Below are positions 31,544-40,800 of a stretch of DNA of 64,000 nucleotides, piece by piece. Numbering within the stretch: the stretch's first letter is position 1; the number at the start of each line of letters is the position of its first letter. This DNA is from Aphrocallistes beatrix (lineage: Eukaryota; Porifera; Hexactinellida; Sceptrulophora; Aphrocallistidae). The notes beneath the pieces were generated by a model, which worked only from the letters and a program-made list of their open reading frames with translations, was not told the origin of the DNA and ran no database searches. The stretch spans positions 2,643,674 to 2,707,673 of the forward strand of contig OY725501.1 of assembly GCA_963281255.1 (NCBI GenBank), given 5' to 3'. Position numbers and translations under genes: made by a program.

Positions 31544-32145
31544 TCATAGCAAAATAATAAATGGTGGTCTAATTAACTACGCACTTAATTATAGAACTAA
31601 TTTGATGCATACATGCTGACTTTTTTTCTGAGCCATGAAAAAAGCGGGACACGGCGTTGAATTTCACGGGATATGGCGGACGCAATGGAAAAGTGTTATA
31701 CATTGAGTCCAAAAAATCGGGACAAAATGGGAAAATTTCATGTCAAAACGGGACACTTGTCAAAATTAGCTCAATAGAAGAGAAAAAAAATCGGGACGGT
31801 TGACATTGTATATTGATGTGTATCTTTTAACAAGGTCGGCTGAAGCAGCTGTAAAGTGGTCAGGCCCATTGCTTCACCATCCCTACAGTGGTCAGGCCTC
31901 CTACGCCTTTTAGCATTATGCCTTAACATAAGTGGTCAGGCCATGGCCTGACTGGCCTGACCACTTCCGCCGGCACTGTAATTTATATTGTAATGGAATT
32001 AATTAACTAATCGAGAATAGCAAGATAGGATAGTCTGTCTGGCTGCTCGTGTGGTTCAAAATACGTGTATCATATTTACTTGACATATTCAAATATTATT
32101 TACATAAAAAATATAATACATTATATATATTAGATGCACATGAAA

Positions 32146-33318
32146 TCAAAATATTTTCCTCGTCACAATACTGGGTCCACATTCATCATATTCCTGATTG
32201 CTTATCCACATCCTCTGGAAGGTTTGGAGAGAGGCGAGATTAGCTCCTCCTATCCACACGAGGAATCTCCTTTCAGGAGGTGCCAGCACACGGATACGGT
32301 CAGCGGGGGGAGAGAGGGAGGAGATCTCCTTCTCTACTCGCTCACGCATCCCCGGAAACAAGGTGCTACCTCCTGACAAGACAATGTTAGCGTACAAGTG
32401 TTTCCGGATGTCCATGTCACACTTGAGTATAGACGTGTTGAGACATTGATGGATGCCGTCAGGGTCAGAAGTAGGCAGTCCCCTAGCCGTCTCTCCTCCC
32501 ACGTGAGGAGTGGAAGGGTGGTGGAAGAGAGCCTCAGGACACTGCGACAGCTCTCTGTCCACAAAGATGGTCTGACCGTCAGGCAGCTGGTATTGCCTGA
32601 CTTGCTCTGTTCCCTTCTCTTCTGGTTGATGTTGGAAGTGGAGAGGGACGTAGGCGAGTTTCTCTTTGATGTCTCGTACAGTGTCTGTGATTGTGTGTGG
32701 ATGTGTGGGGTTGAGTGAGTAACCGCGTTCAGTCAGTTTCTTCGCGAGGTAATCAGTGAGATGGCATCCAGCGAAGTCGAATCTCTGAACGGCGTGAGGT
32801 AGGACGTAGCCGCCATAGACGGGGACTGTGTGAGATACCGTGTGACCGGACTCCAGCACTACTCCAGTGATCCGGCCGGACCCATAGAGAGAGAGTACGG
32901 AGCTGACAGAGATGTAGAGAGCAGGTGTGTTGAATGTCTCGAACATGATCTGTGTGGTTCTCTCTTTGTTAGCTTTTGGATTGAGTGGTGTCTCACTGAG
33001 TAAGATGGGATGCTCTTCAGGCGCAACACGCAGTTCATAATAAAACATGTGATACCAGATGTCCTCCATGTCATCCCAGTTTGTAACCATACCGTGCTCA
33101 ATGGGATATTTCATGCTAAGAGTTCCTGCTCTTTCCCTTGCTCCCTCTCCAACATATGGCTCCTTACTACCCATTCCGACCATTACTCCCTTGTGTGCGG
33201 GTCTTCCTAGCACACAAGGAAAGTTAGCGAAGGGCAAATGATCTTTAGCAAACCCTCCCTTCATTGTATCACCACCACCATCGATTATAATCGTACGATA
33301 GTCTTCTTCCCCAGACAT
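32146..33318 (-). CDS. Divergent actin-like protein, copy B
   Basis: The 390-residue sister of the gene at 26209-27381. Differences are concentrated in the first 110 residues and the last 20 (for example the end reads [17 protein letters not shown]). It shares all altered nucleotide-site positions: DGGGD loop 1, Ser at the Gln137 position, ESGHTVSH loop 2. Because these unusual residues are kept while other positions changed, they are probably functional rather than decay. About 2.3 kb including the upstream flank is duplicated (32142-34423 against 26205-28541). Both genes are open and may be expressed. Confidence 0.85.
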   Translation of the reverse strand: MSGEEDYRTIIIDGGGDTMKGGFAKDHLPFANFPCVLGRPAHKGVMVGMGSKEPYVGEGARERAGTLSMKYPIEHGMVTNWDDMEDIWYHMFYYELRVAPEEHPILLSETPLNPKANKERTTQIMFETFNTPALYISVSSVLSLYGSGRITGVVLESGHTVSHTVPVYGGYVLPHAVQRFDFAGCHLTDYLAKKLTERGYSLNPTHPHTITDTVRDIKEKLAYVPLHFQHQPEEKGTEQVRQYQLPDGQTIFVDRELSQCPEALFHHPSTPHVGGETARGLPTSDPDGIHQCLNTSILKCDMDIRKHLYANIVLSGGSTLFPGMRERVEKEISSLSPPADRIRVLAPPERRFLVWIGGANLASLQTFQRMWISNQEYDECGPSIVTRKIF

Positions 33319-34767
33319 TTAGTTTGATAGAGATACCAGCTAATTTAGGAGTTTGACTATATATTGGTATTCTGTGCCTCGAGTAACGAATACGTACTTA
33401 TATTCGGTTGACGCCCTGATTGTATACCATCAGGCATCCATATATTGAAAATTACTATTCGCATGCGAATAGTAGTTTTTAATACCTCCAGGCATCAGTA
33501 TAAATCTATCTTTGTTAAGCTAATGCTTTCTATGTGCCCAAAAGAAATACGAATGCAAATATTCTCAATTTCTTATTTCTATCATTATACAGATTATGAC
33601 CTACTGTTCCCAATGAAGTTCCAAATTTTCTCATCAATTCATCACAGTTAGGACACATTCATTTTTGAAAATCTAAAAAATAATACTTGCTATTGTTAAA
33701 GACTCAAATGTTGGAACTTCTGTGTACGAATCAATTCGATTGAATCAATCAATATATGTACAAAAACTCAGTAATATTTGATGATTCAGCATGATGTCAC
33801 TAAGCTGTCGGCCCCGAAATTCGATATTCGGAACTCGGGACCTTCATCTTAGTACTTTAGTTGAACCCTCGCAAGAGAATTAGTTAGCTTCCAGATAGTA
33901 GTACAACGATGTCGAGTATCTAGATTTCCGCCCCGAAGGGACGAATGGGTTGCAGACAAATGTGCTGGGTGCGAGACTGGACGGACCGCACAATTGTAAA
34001 GATACGAATTCGGTACCGATTTTACTAATTTACTACAACATACTGACATGTTTCATAATCTATTATTTATTAGAACTCTATAGTGAGACATATGCGGTGC
34101 GAATTGGACATTGTAATGATATAATTATTTGTAAAAATTTTCGGATTTCAGTCCCCGCGTACCTCCCCGCCGCGCCGCCACTGTTTACCAGCTTTCACTT
34201 CAGTAAAATTCCACCAGATTCCACCATTCAGTCAGATCCTTATTCATGTACTAAGTAACATACCTGCCAACTGTCTCATTTTTAGCGGGACGTCCCGCCT
34301 TTTCGGACATATTTTGAAAGTAATGCGTCACAAAAAGTCCCAAAAAGTGGAATATCCCGCTTTTCAGTATAAGTATAGGACGAATACAATTATACTATGT
34401 CCCGCTATATTGCTCAATGTCCTCAGAGGTTGGCATGTATAAAGTACGCATGTGTAATTTATGTGTTTCTGAGTTGAATTTTTGCACAGCTACAAACCTA
34501 GAAAGATGGACTATGCATGGATAATGTACTACGTCTGTCCGTCCATTCGCGCGATACTGTGATATCTACCAGTCAAATTCTAAAAAATTAGCGCACTCGA
34601 TAAATTGTCAGCAGAGTTTCTCAAAACGGACACTCTGAAAAGCGAACAACCCTTCTGCGATGGTAGGAGATTGGATAAAGCTTGTGGCTAATAAAAGGTT
34701 CAGTTTTGGTCTCTCTACAATATATGTTAATTATGATAACATCATGATGACAGTTAATTTAACTGGG
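33319..34767. other. Upstream flank of actin copy B
   Basis: Up to about 34423 it corresponds to 27382-28541, with indels (the foldback of copy A is mostly missing). A short motif, ATTACTATTCGCATGCGAAT, appears at about 33452 and recurs near 23840 and 39137. The remaining part (34424-34767) has no recognised feature. Confidence 0.5.
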
Positions 34768-34866
34768 GCATGCCTAATTTACGGGACGGGATGCCGTCCC
34801 GTCCCGGAAATTAGGCATCTAGATTTTCCGGGACGATCCCGTCCCGTCCCGGAAATTAGGCATGCC
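34768..34866. repeat. GGGACGGGA hairpin family, double copy
   Basis: One full palindrome (CCTAATTTACGGGACGGGAT then its inverse) is followed by a second inverse unit (CCGTCCCGTCCCGGAAATTA), ending GGCATGCC. Confidence 0.85.
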
Positions 34867-35050
34867 TATTTAACTGTATCTAATCTTGTCAAATTTCAAT
34901 CCTTTCTGAGCTTTAAAAATTTATGCCGCTATCATTTTCTAAAATATTCGATAGCTAATATCTCACGAATAGGAATAGTTAACATATGATTCATAAAATG
35001 TTTAGGCTGAATAACTCTATGATGCGAATTTTATTATGATGACGTTATGA

Positions 35051-35124
35051 TGCTACATGTGTAGCAACACGTGTAGCTACATATGTAGCAACACGTGTAG
35101 CAGCATATGTAGCTACACGTGTTT
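35051..35124. repeat. Palindromic 12-bp tandem repeat, short array
   Basis: About six copies of TGTAGCWACAYG; each unit is close to its own reverse complement. The design resembles the TGTAATTACAYG array at 37898-38243 with a different core. Confidence 0.75.
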
Positions 35125-35341
35125 ATCTGTTGAAATTCGATTTGGAGGTAACTTCAATCACCGAATGCTCCTTTTGCAAAAATTGTCCCCTATTAGATAA
35201 TCCTGCAAAAGGAATATCTGAATCGATATGACTTGTAGAATGTCTGAGGTATTCCTGAGAGATGGGTAGGCATCTTCCTTGTTTAAATAAGTTTAATCAT
35301 CCAGTTAGCCAATGAGATAATCAGCGAGTAACCTATATAGG

Positions 35342-35502
35342 CAGGGGCGTCGTGCCCATAGTCCCAGGGGGGACCGGGCCCACCCAAATTTTTTCTAGTC
35401 CCCTAGATTTTCACTTTTTCCTCACAGATCTTCACTTGTGCCAACCAGATTTTTATTTGCCCCCCCCCCCCCCCCCAATTTTAGAACCACACGACGCCAC
35501 TG
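35342..35502. mobile_element. hAT-like MITE with poly-C tract
   Basis: Ends CAGGGGCGTCGTGCC and CACACGACGCCACTG are inverted repeats. Flanks are TATATAGG and CCTATAGG, an imperfect 8-bp duplication. The interior has a run of about 18 C residues. Confidence 0.65.
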
Positions 35503-35868
35503 CCTATAGGTACTTCAGATTGGTATTAGCACAAAACTCGTACTGTTGTTTATTCCCATCTTTTCCGTTGACAAATAATGAAAATGCACTCATTCACACA
35601 TATAATTTTAGGAGTTGCTGCAGATTACGAATCCTAATTTTTTAACTGATCGTTTGGAACGGGGACTTCCAAACGATCAGTTAAAACAAAATTAGGATTC
35701 GTAATCTGTAGCAACTCCTAAAATTATATTTGATTACATGTATGTATATCATTGAGTATAACCATAAGGGTTCTAATCAGACTATTAAAAATTGAATAAC
35801 AACATCTGCATACATACAAGTAACTATCTCAACCGGGATATCAATTACTAATAGCTAATATTAGCTAC

Positions 35869-36830
35869 CTACTGAGTTTCAAGCATTGCTTCCTTCATCA
35901 TTTGAACAACTACGAGTTCAATCTCGCTTGGTGTCACTTCGTTCTCGAAAATTTCTTCACTCAACTGATTCAGAACTTCCTTTCTTTTTACATTGCACTT
36001 CTCAGCATACAGTTTGAGAGCTTGCTTTCTCAATTCCTTCTTACTTTCCTCCTTTACCATACTTCCTATGTACTAACTTTCTAAGCGCGATGTCGCATTG
36101 GTGTGTGATACTAGCATTCGTTTCGTTCCGAGCTGCTTCTTTATGGGAGAGGATCTGCTCAGAATCTGCTAAAGGAGGCGGTAGTTTTAATGAAGATTCC
36201 TGCATTTTTGTGGCAATTGATCGAATTCAAACTCTTTAGCAGTATCAATCTTGATTATTTCTTGTTCCCATTTGAAAACGGACCCAGCTGGATTAGACAA
36301 TTGTCCATGAATGTTTACAATAGTTTGCTCAGGGACTGGGTGTTCTCTTGCCTTGTTGCGGACTATGCACTCTTCAAGACTTGTTTCAAAGCAAAGCTGT
36401 AAGAAACCAGTTCTATGCTTCCTAGCAAGTCTGTAGTATTCGTACCGCATGCTCCTGTAGTGGAATGTATCGTCAAGGACAAGTATTATGGCTTTATTAT
36501 TGAAGTCTGTATGCAGTTGTGACATTAGCAGTTTATCAGGGCACTCTCCAAAAGGATAGCCTAAGAAAATGTCAATTTGTTCTCGGAAAAATCTCGATGC
36601 TTTTTCCAAACGAAAGTTTCATCAGGAGAACCTCCAGCTTGACATCTAGTATCCCTCGGAAGAAATGCATCGAACTCAACACAAATTAAATTCAAATTAG
36701 ACTCAGTTGATTCGAGATAGCTCTTGAAAGAATGAATGAAAGTGGACTTCCCACTTGCTGGAATGCCAATCAATATGCAGAGCAATTTAACACCCAGTTT
36801 CCAACTAGACGCTGAACCTAAGCTAGCCAT
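35869..36830 (-). CDS. PSTK: L-seryl-tRNA(Sec) kinase, frameshifted
   Basis: PSTK phosphorylates Ser-tRNA(Sec) before SepSecS converts it to selenocysteinyl-tRNA, so the species probably makes selenoproteins. From the ATG at 36830 the P-loop is GIPASGKST (about residues 21-29), followed by the FDAFLPRD segment. The frame breaks at a five-A run (complement of 36601-36605) and resumes in a frame with LVLDDTFHYRSMRYEYY, FLQLCFETSLEECIVRN, and the end motif FDQLPQK. It breaks again at another five-A run (complement of 36205-36209); a shifted frame gives DIALRKLVHRKYG, and near 36061-36080 the frame returns to a C-terminal block (KELRKQALKLYAEKC) ending at 35869. The two A-run breaks each look like one lost A. 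With all three corrected it would be about 320 residues. It may be a pseudogene, an assembly with homopolymer errors, or a frameshift-tolerant gene. Confidence 0.65.
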
Positions 36831-37243
36831 AATATATATCTTGTCATTTGAACAAACTGATAAAGACAATCTACAGAAACACCTGTTATTAACGGTAAAC
36901 GGATGTTTCGTCGCTGATATCTCTTCTAATGGAATTACAAACTATTGGGAAACATGAATTGGTTCTCAAGCTGAATAGAATTAATAGGAGTGAGGATTTT
37001 GGAGAGTATTATGTATAAGAGCAAAGAGAAAGTGGGCATTTTGGGTTTGAAATAATACCAAATGGCACGCGAGAGTGGTATTTTTATTTCGTGAGGGGGT
37101 GGGTGATTGTCATTTATTATTTGTTAGAATGAATGGGAGAATGAAAGTGAGGATTCGATCATTTAATTCAAAAAAATATCAGCGACGAAACATCCGCCAT
37201 TCGTTATTAACCAAGTAGGATATAACGAAATGAGGAGGTATTA

Positions 37244-37330
37244 AAAAGTCCAGAGAACTTATTCCTATAGTCCAGAGAACTTGTTAATATGGTCCAGAGA
37301 ACATGTTCCAATAGTCCAGAGAACATGTAC
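37244..37330. repeat. Four-copy array of GTCCAGAGAAC(A/T)TGTT
   Basis: Four units about 21-22 bp apart, each with GTCCAGAGAAC; the third and fourth continue AGAACATGTTCC and AGAACATGTACC. GAACATGTTC fits the p53-family half-site pattern RRRCWWGYYY, but this may be chance. Confidence 0.6.
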
Positions 37331-37871
37331 CCCCGACATTTATGTGCCTGCGGACAAGATTCCACGCCTCTAGAGCTAGCACGATCCATCCAACTAACTT
37401 ACCCGTCCGGCCCAGTTCAGATCGAGTGTAGACCACATGGAAGAAAACTGAGTCCGCAGTCCCATAGGACTGACACATCTTTTTGGTTGTCTTTTTAGTG
37501 AAAAGGTCAATTTGATTCATAACTCTTTGCAATAGTGTGGCAACTATGTGACACAATTTACAATTATCATTATTAAGTATCGTATGTGTAATTGAACTTT
37601 GAAGCAGTTCTAATGTCATCATCTTTCTCTCCAAATCAATGATAATTTAGCTTCATCGATTCCCTTGGGAGAGCGAAATGATGTCCTTTTTTCATCCTTA
37701 CTCAATAATGAAAACTGAAATAATCTGGTTATTTGCTCCGAACGACAGAGTAGTTGAACGACACTTCCCGGGGTAAAAACCTTAGATTAACCGTTGAAAC
37801 TAGTTTCCAACATATTTTTGAGATCTATTCACTTTATGTACAATATATACATAAATAAATAATTTATCATA

Positions 37872-38275
37872 CAGTTGCGGAAATAAAATATTCAGAATTA
37901 TGTGTAATTACATTTGTAATTACATGTGAAATTACACGTGTAATCACACGTGTAATCACATGTGTAATTGCACGTGTAATTACATGTGTAATTACATGTG
38001 TAATTACACGTGTAATTACATGTGTAATTACATGTGTAATTACATGTGTAATTACATGTGTAATTACATGTGTAATTACATGTGTAATAACACGTGTAAT
38101 TACATGTGTAATTGCATGTGTAATTACACGTGTAATCACACGTGTAATTACATGTGTAATTACACGTGTAATCACATGTGTAATTACATGTGTAATTACA
38201 TGTGTAATTACATGTGAAATTACATGTGTAATTAGCTAATTACACATAATTCCGATTATTTTATTTCCGCAACTG
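37872..38275. mobile_element. TIR-bounded minisatellite of palindromic 12-mers
   Basis: The ends CAGTTGCGGAAATAAAATA and its inverse (TATTTTATTTCCGCAACTG region) bracket about 27 copies of TGTAATTACAYG. Each unit is a near palindrome, so the whole array can fold on itself. It looks like a MITE whose centre expanded into a minisatellite. Both strands are open for 85-102 codons only because the unit length is a multiple of three. Confidence 0.8.
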
Positions 38276-39232
38276 TCGTTCAACCAAACGCAGACCTATA
38301 GCCATAAATACAAACAATCTTTTGAGCAGTAGCAAATTTTAAGGTGTCAATATAGTAGTATATCTGCCAAAATGCACACCAGATGAAATACTTGTATCTT
38401 TTCGACGTAATTCCAATCGATAAAATCTCCGTTGATGTAGTGTCCTCCATTCCATTTTAGATAAATAGGCCGGATTGAATTATCCTTCTTTGTCCATTGC
38501 AAATCATCTCGCGCACTGACGTATCATATTTGAGTTGTAATTGTACATTCAGAAAATTCAATAGCATAGCTATGTCCCATACATTGGTTGATTTCACTGT
38601 ATTTCTTGATACGTAGTACTCTATTGGATACGTCAGGGTTCTATCTGCAGGGGGGAAGCTTCCCCCCCATTTTAACATCCTAACCTTGTACGTACTGTAC
38701 TACCATGTACAGGGCTATCAACCTGAGGTCACGAAATCGTGAGATTAGGTTATTATACGCAGATAAGAACCTAATTTTTCAACTAACTTCCAACAATTCT
38801 CAAATATATGCAACAATCATTATCTACGTACTCAAGGATCATGATCTCCATACCCGCACTTAAGGGAGACCGATCATTTAAGAGTGGTCCATATATTTCA
38901 GTATAACTTTGAAATATTGGTCCCGAGGGGCCCAAATATTTCGAATTGTAAGGACCGGGAGATACCATTCCAGGGGCCGTAGACTCGGAATGTGGATTGG
39001 GTGGGGCCATGGGCCTTTATGTTTGCATGATTGGTATGGCCATTTTGGACAAATTGTATCATATGATACAATATGTAGCTAATAAGGTAATAGCCTTCGG
39101 CTAATTCATGCAAGGCATATACTACGTAGTAGCTTATTCGCATGCGAATAGTAGTTTTTAATACCTCCCTCATTTCTGAGTTTTACTGTTTTTGCTCAGT
39201 TCCTCCATAAAGGTGGACTAGCATGGACGGTG

Positions 39233-40562
39233 CTCTCCGCTGGACGCGAAGAGGCGTACCACTACCACTCTAAGGTGATGATAAAGGGGCCGAGGGTGGG
39301 AGGGGCCTGGGAGTGGCATCAGGACTATGGGTACTGGTACAATAACGGCTGTCTTTTGCCCCGCATGATATCTGTCATGGTGGCTATTGACAAGCACACG
39401 GAGGAGAATGGGTGTCTGCAGGTCAGTGCTACGACACAGTATTATACAAGTTCTGTATGATTTATTATCTGAGTTTGCAGCGGAAGCATAGTGTCCTCTC
39501 TGCTTGCCATCAAGGTTGACAAGCGGTGCTTTGTTCGTGTAGGTGCTAGAAGGCAGCCACCACCTGGGGCGCATCAACCACAGCCTGGCAGGGGAGCAGG
39601 CGGGAGCAGACTTGAGTCGGGTGGAGCAGTGTCTGACTCGCTGCAGCAAAGTCCCCGTGGTGTGTGGTCCCGGAGACGCGTTCTTCCTGCACTGCAACAC
39701 TCTGCACGCCAGCGCTCAGAACAAGAGCGAGGATCCGAGCAGTGGCGTACCGTGACCAAATGCCGCCCGGGGCGGGAATTTTAGAATGCCGCGTTGCCGC
39801 CCCTAAGTGTGAATTATTTAAATTATAACTTCGCGATTCACTTTCCTATTTGCTTTATTTTGCTTAACAATATTATAATAACTCGCTACAAATGGTTAAC
39901 AAATAGTTCTTCTCGCTTTCAATGCTGCTCATTATTTGAAATTGCATGATGAAATCTGAATAGTTAATATATTAAAACACGCAAGAAATCTATAAATGCG
40001 ACTTAATATTGTCATTTATATCTTACAGTTAATAATATCACTTCTACAAGTATTATTACTATTATGTTATTACAGTAAGGTTGTGGTTTGTATACTAATA
40101 TATGTTTTCATTATTTCAGAAATTGAAATCATTACAATTGATTTAGAAGGATTCTTAATTATAGAAGTGCAGTTATCAATTGTTATTTGTGAATTGGTAA
40201 TAGTGCAAATTGTCAACAGACAATAAACTTTGATCAATTTAATTCAACACTGGATTTCTACATGCATTAGGAGAATTTAATTTAAAGTTGTAAATGCAAT
40301 TTGCCGCCCCCTTGAAGTGCCGCCCGGGGCGGGCCGCCCCCCCCGCCCCCCCCACGGTACGCCACTGGATCCGAGATGGTCCATCATCTGCTGCTACAAC
40401 GCCAAGAGCAACAGCCCCTACATCCCGCATCACCACCCGTCCTACACGCCCATGGACAGATGGGCCGACAGAGCTGTGCTGGATCTGAAGGGGGTGGGCA
40501 TGACGGAGGGAGACGGGACTGTGTTCATGGACCCAGAGAAAGAGAGGAGACTTAAATCCTAG
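39233..40562 (+). pseudogene. PHYHD1: PHYHD1-like pseudogene, 5'-truncated and hAT-split
   Basis: A segmental duplicate of the gene at 18162-19201. It begins in the middle of exon 1 ([12 protein letters not shown]) and lacks the start and about the first 117 codons. It keeps the intron (39422-39542, with the same GTCAGT donor and GTGTAG acceptor), so it is not a retrocopy. Exon 2 is interrupted after the CNTLHASAQNKSEDP codons by the 628-bp element at 39740-40367, then resumes WSIICCYNAK to the stop. The shared sequence continues past the stop to about 40637. Coding substitutions are few (for example IKGPRVGG for IKEPRVGG), so duplication was fairly recent. Confidence 0.9.
39740..40367. mobile_element. 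Non-autonomous hAT element (628 bp)
   Basis: The ends CAGTGGCGTACCGTG and CACGGTACGCCACTG are perfect inverted repeats flanked by the 8-bp duplication GATCCGAG (39732-39739 and 40368-40375). Sub-terminal GCCGCCCGGGGCGG motifs are also inverted. Removing one duplication restores the exon of the PHYHD1 copy, so this is a datable insertion. No transposase was seen. Confidence 0.93.
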
Positions 40563-40800
40563 CTGTATCTTGAAGTATTTCCAATCAGGCAACTCCCCGA
40601 ACACTTTTTATCGCAGATAAGAACCTATCGATTTTATGACCTGTACAATTGTAAATACGTAAAATTCTAAATTGTATACTTGTGCTGAGTATCAAGACAG
40701 GATAATTATCAGTTACAAAATACTAAATAGAACTTGGTGCACTGGGATATTCAGCCGAGTATCTAGCTCACTGTACGTGTCATACATTGTGGTAGGTAGC

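Larger units (their letters stand above)
30363..32145. other. Repeat-rich spacer between mariner and second actin unit
   Basis: Contents: a palindrome around GTCCAGGGGCCCCTGGAC (about 30601-30633), a MULE-type transposase fragment (30698-30945), a 49-bp TA-flanked hairpin (31299-31347), a GGGACGGGA hairpin (31495-31543), a GCGGGACA-type repeat (about 31600-31815) related in inverse orientation to about 42345-42470, and a CAGTGGTCAGGCC-rich segment (about 31840-31980). No intact gene was found. Confidence 0.6.
34867..35868. other. Gene-free stretch before PSTK
   Basis: It contains a 12-bp tandem repeat (35051-35124), a GC-rich element (35342-35502) and an inverted repeat at about 35596-35727 whose arms include GGAGTTGCTGCAGATTACGA and the near inverse with TCCAAACGATCAGTTAA in the loop. 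No gene was seen. Confidence 0.55.
36831..39232. other. Gene-free stretch with two unusual tandem arrays
   Basis: Apart from the four-copy GTCCAGAGAAC array (37244-37330) and the TIR-bounded TGTAATTACA array (37872-38275) nothing gene-like was found. A short palindrome of GGGGGGAAGCTTCCCCCC lies near 38650-38667. Confidence 0.55.

Noticed and set aside
37867-38217. Long open frames on both strands (Ile-Thr-His-Val and Met-Cys-Asn-Tyr repeats)
   Set aside because: They are products of a 12-bp tandem repeat whose unit is a multiple of three; no gene signals.
37872-38275. CRISPR-like regular array
   Set aside because: Units are contiguous 12-mers with no unique spacers, in animal DNA with TIRs outside.
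39996-40226. 76-codon hydrophobic open frame
   Set aside because: Lies inside the non-autonomous hAT element; composition is AT-rich Ile/Leu/Val, no transposase motif.
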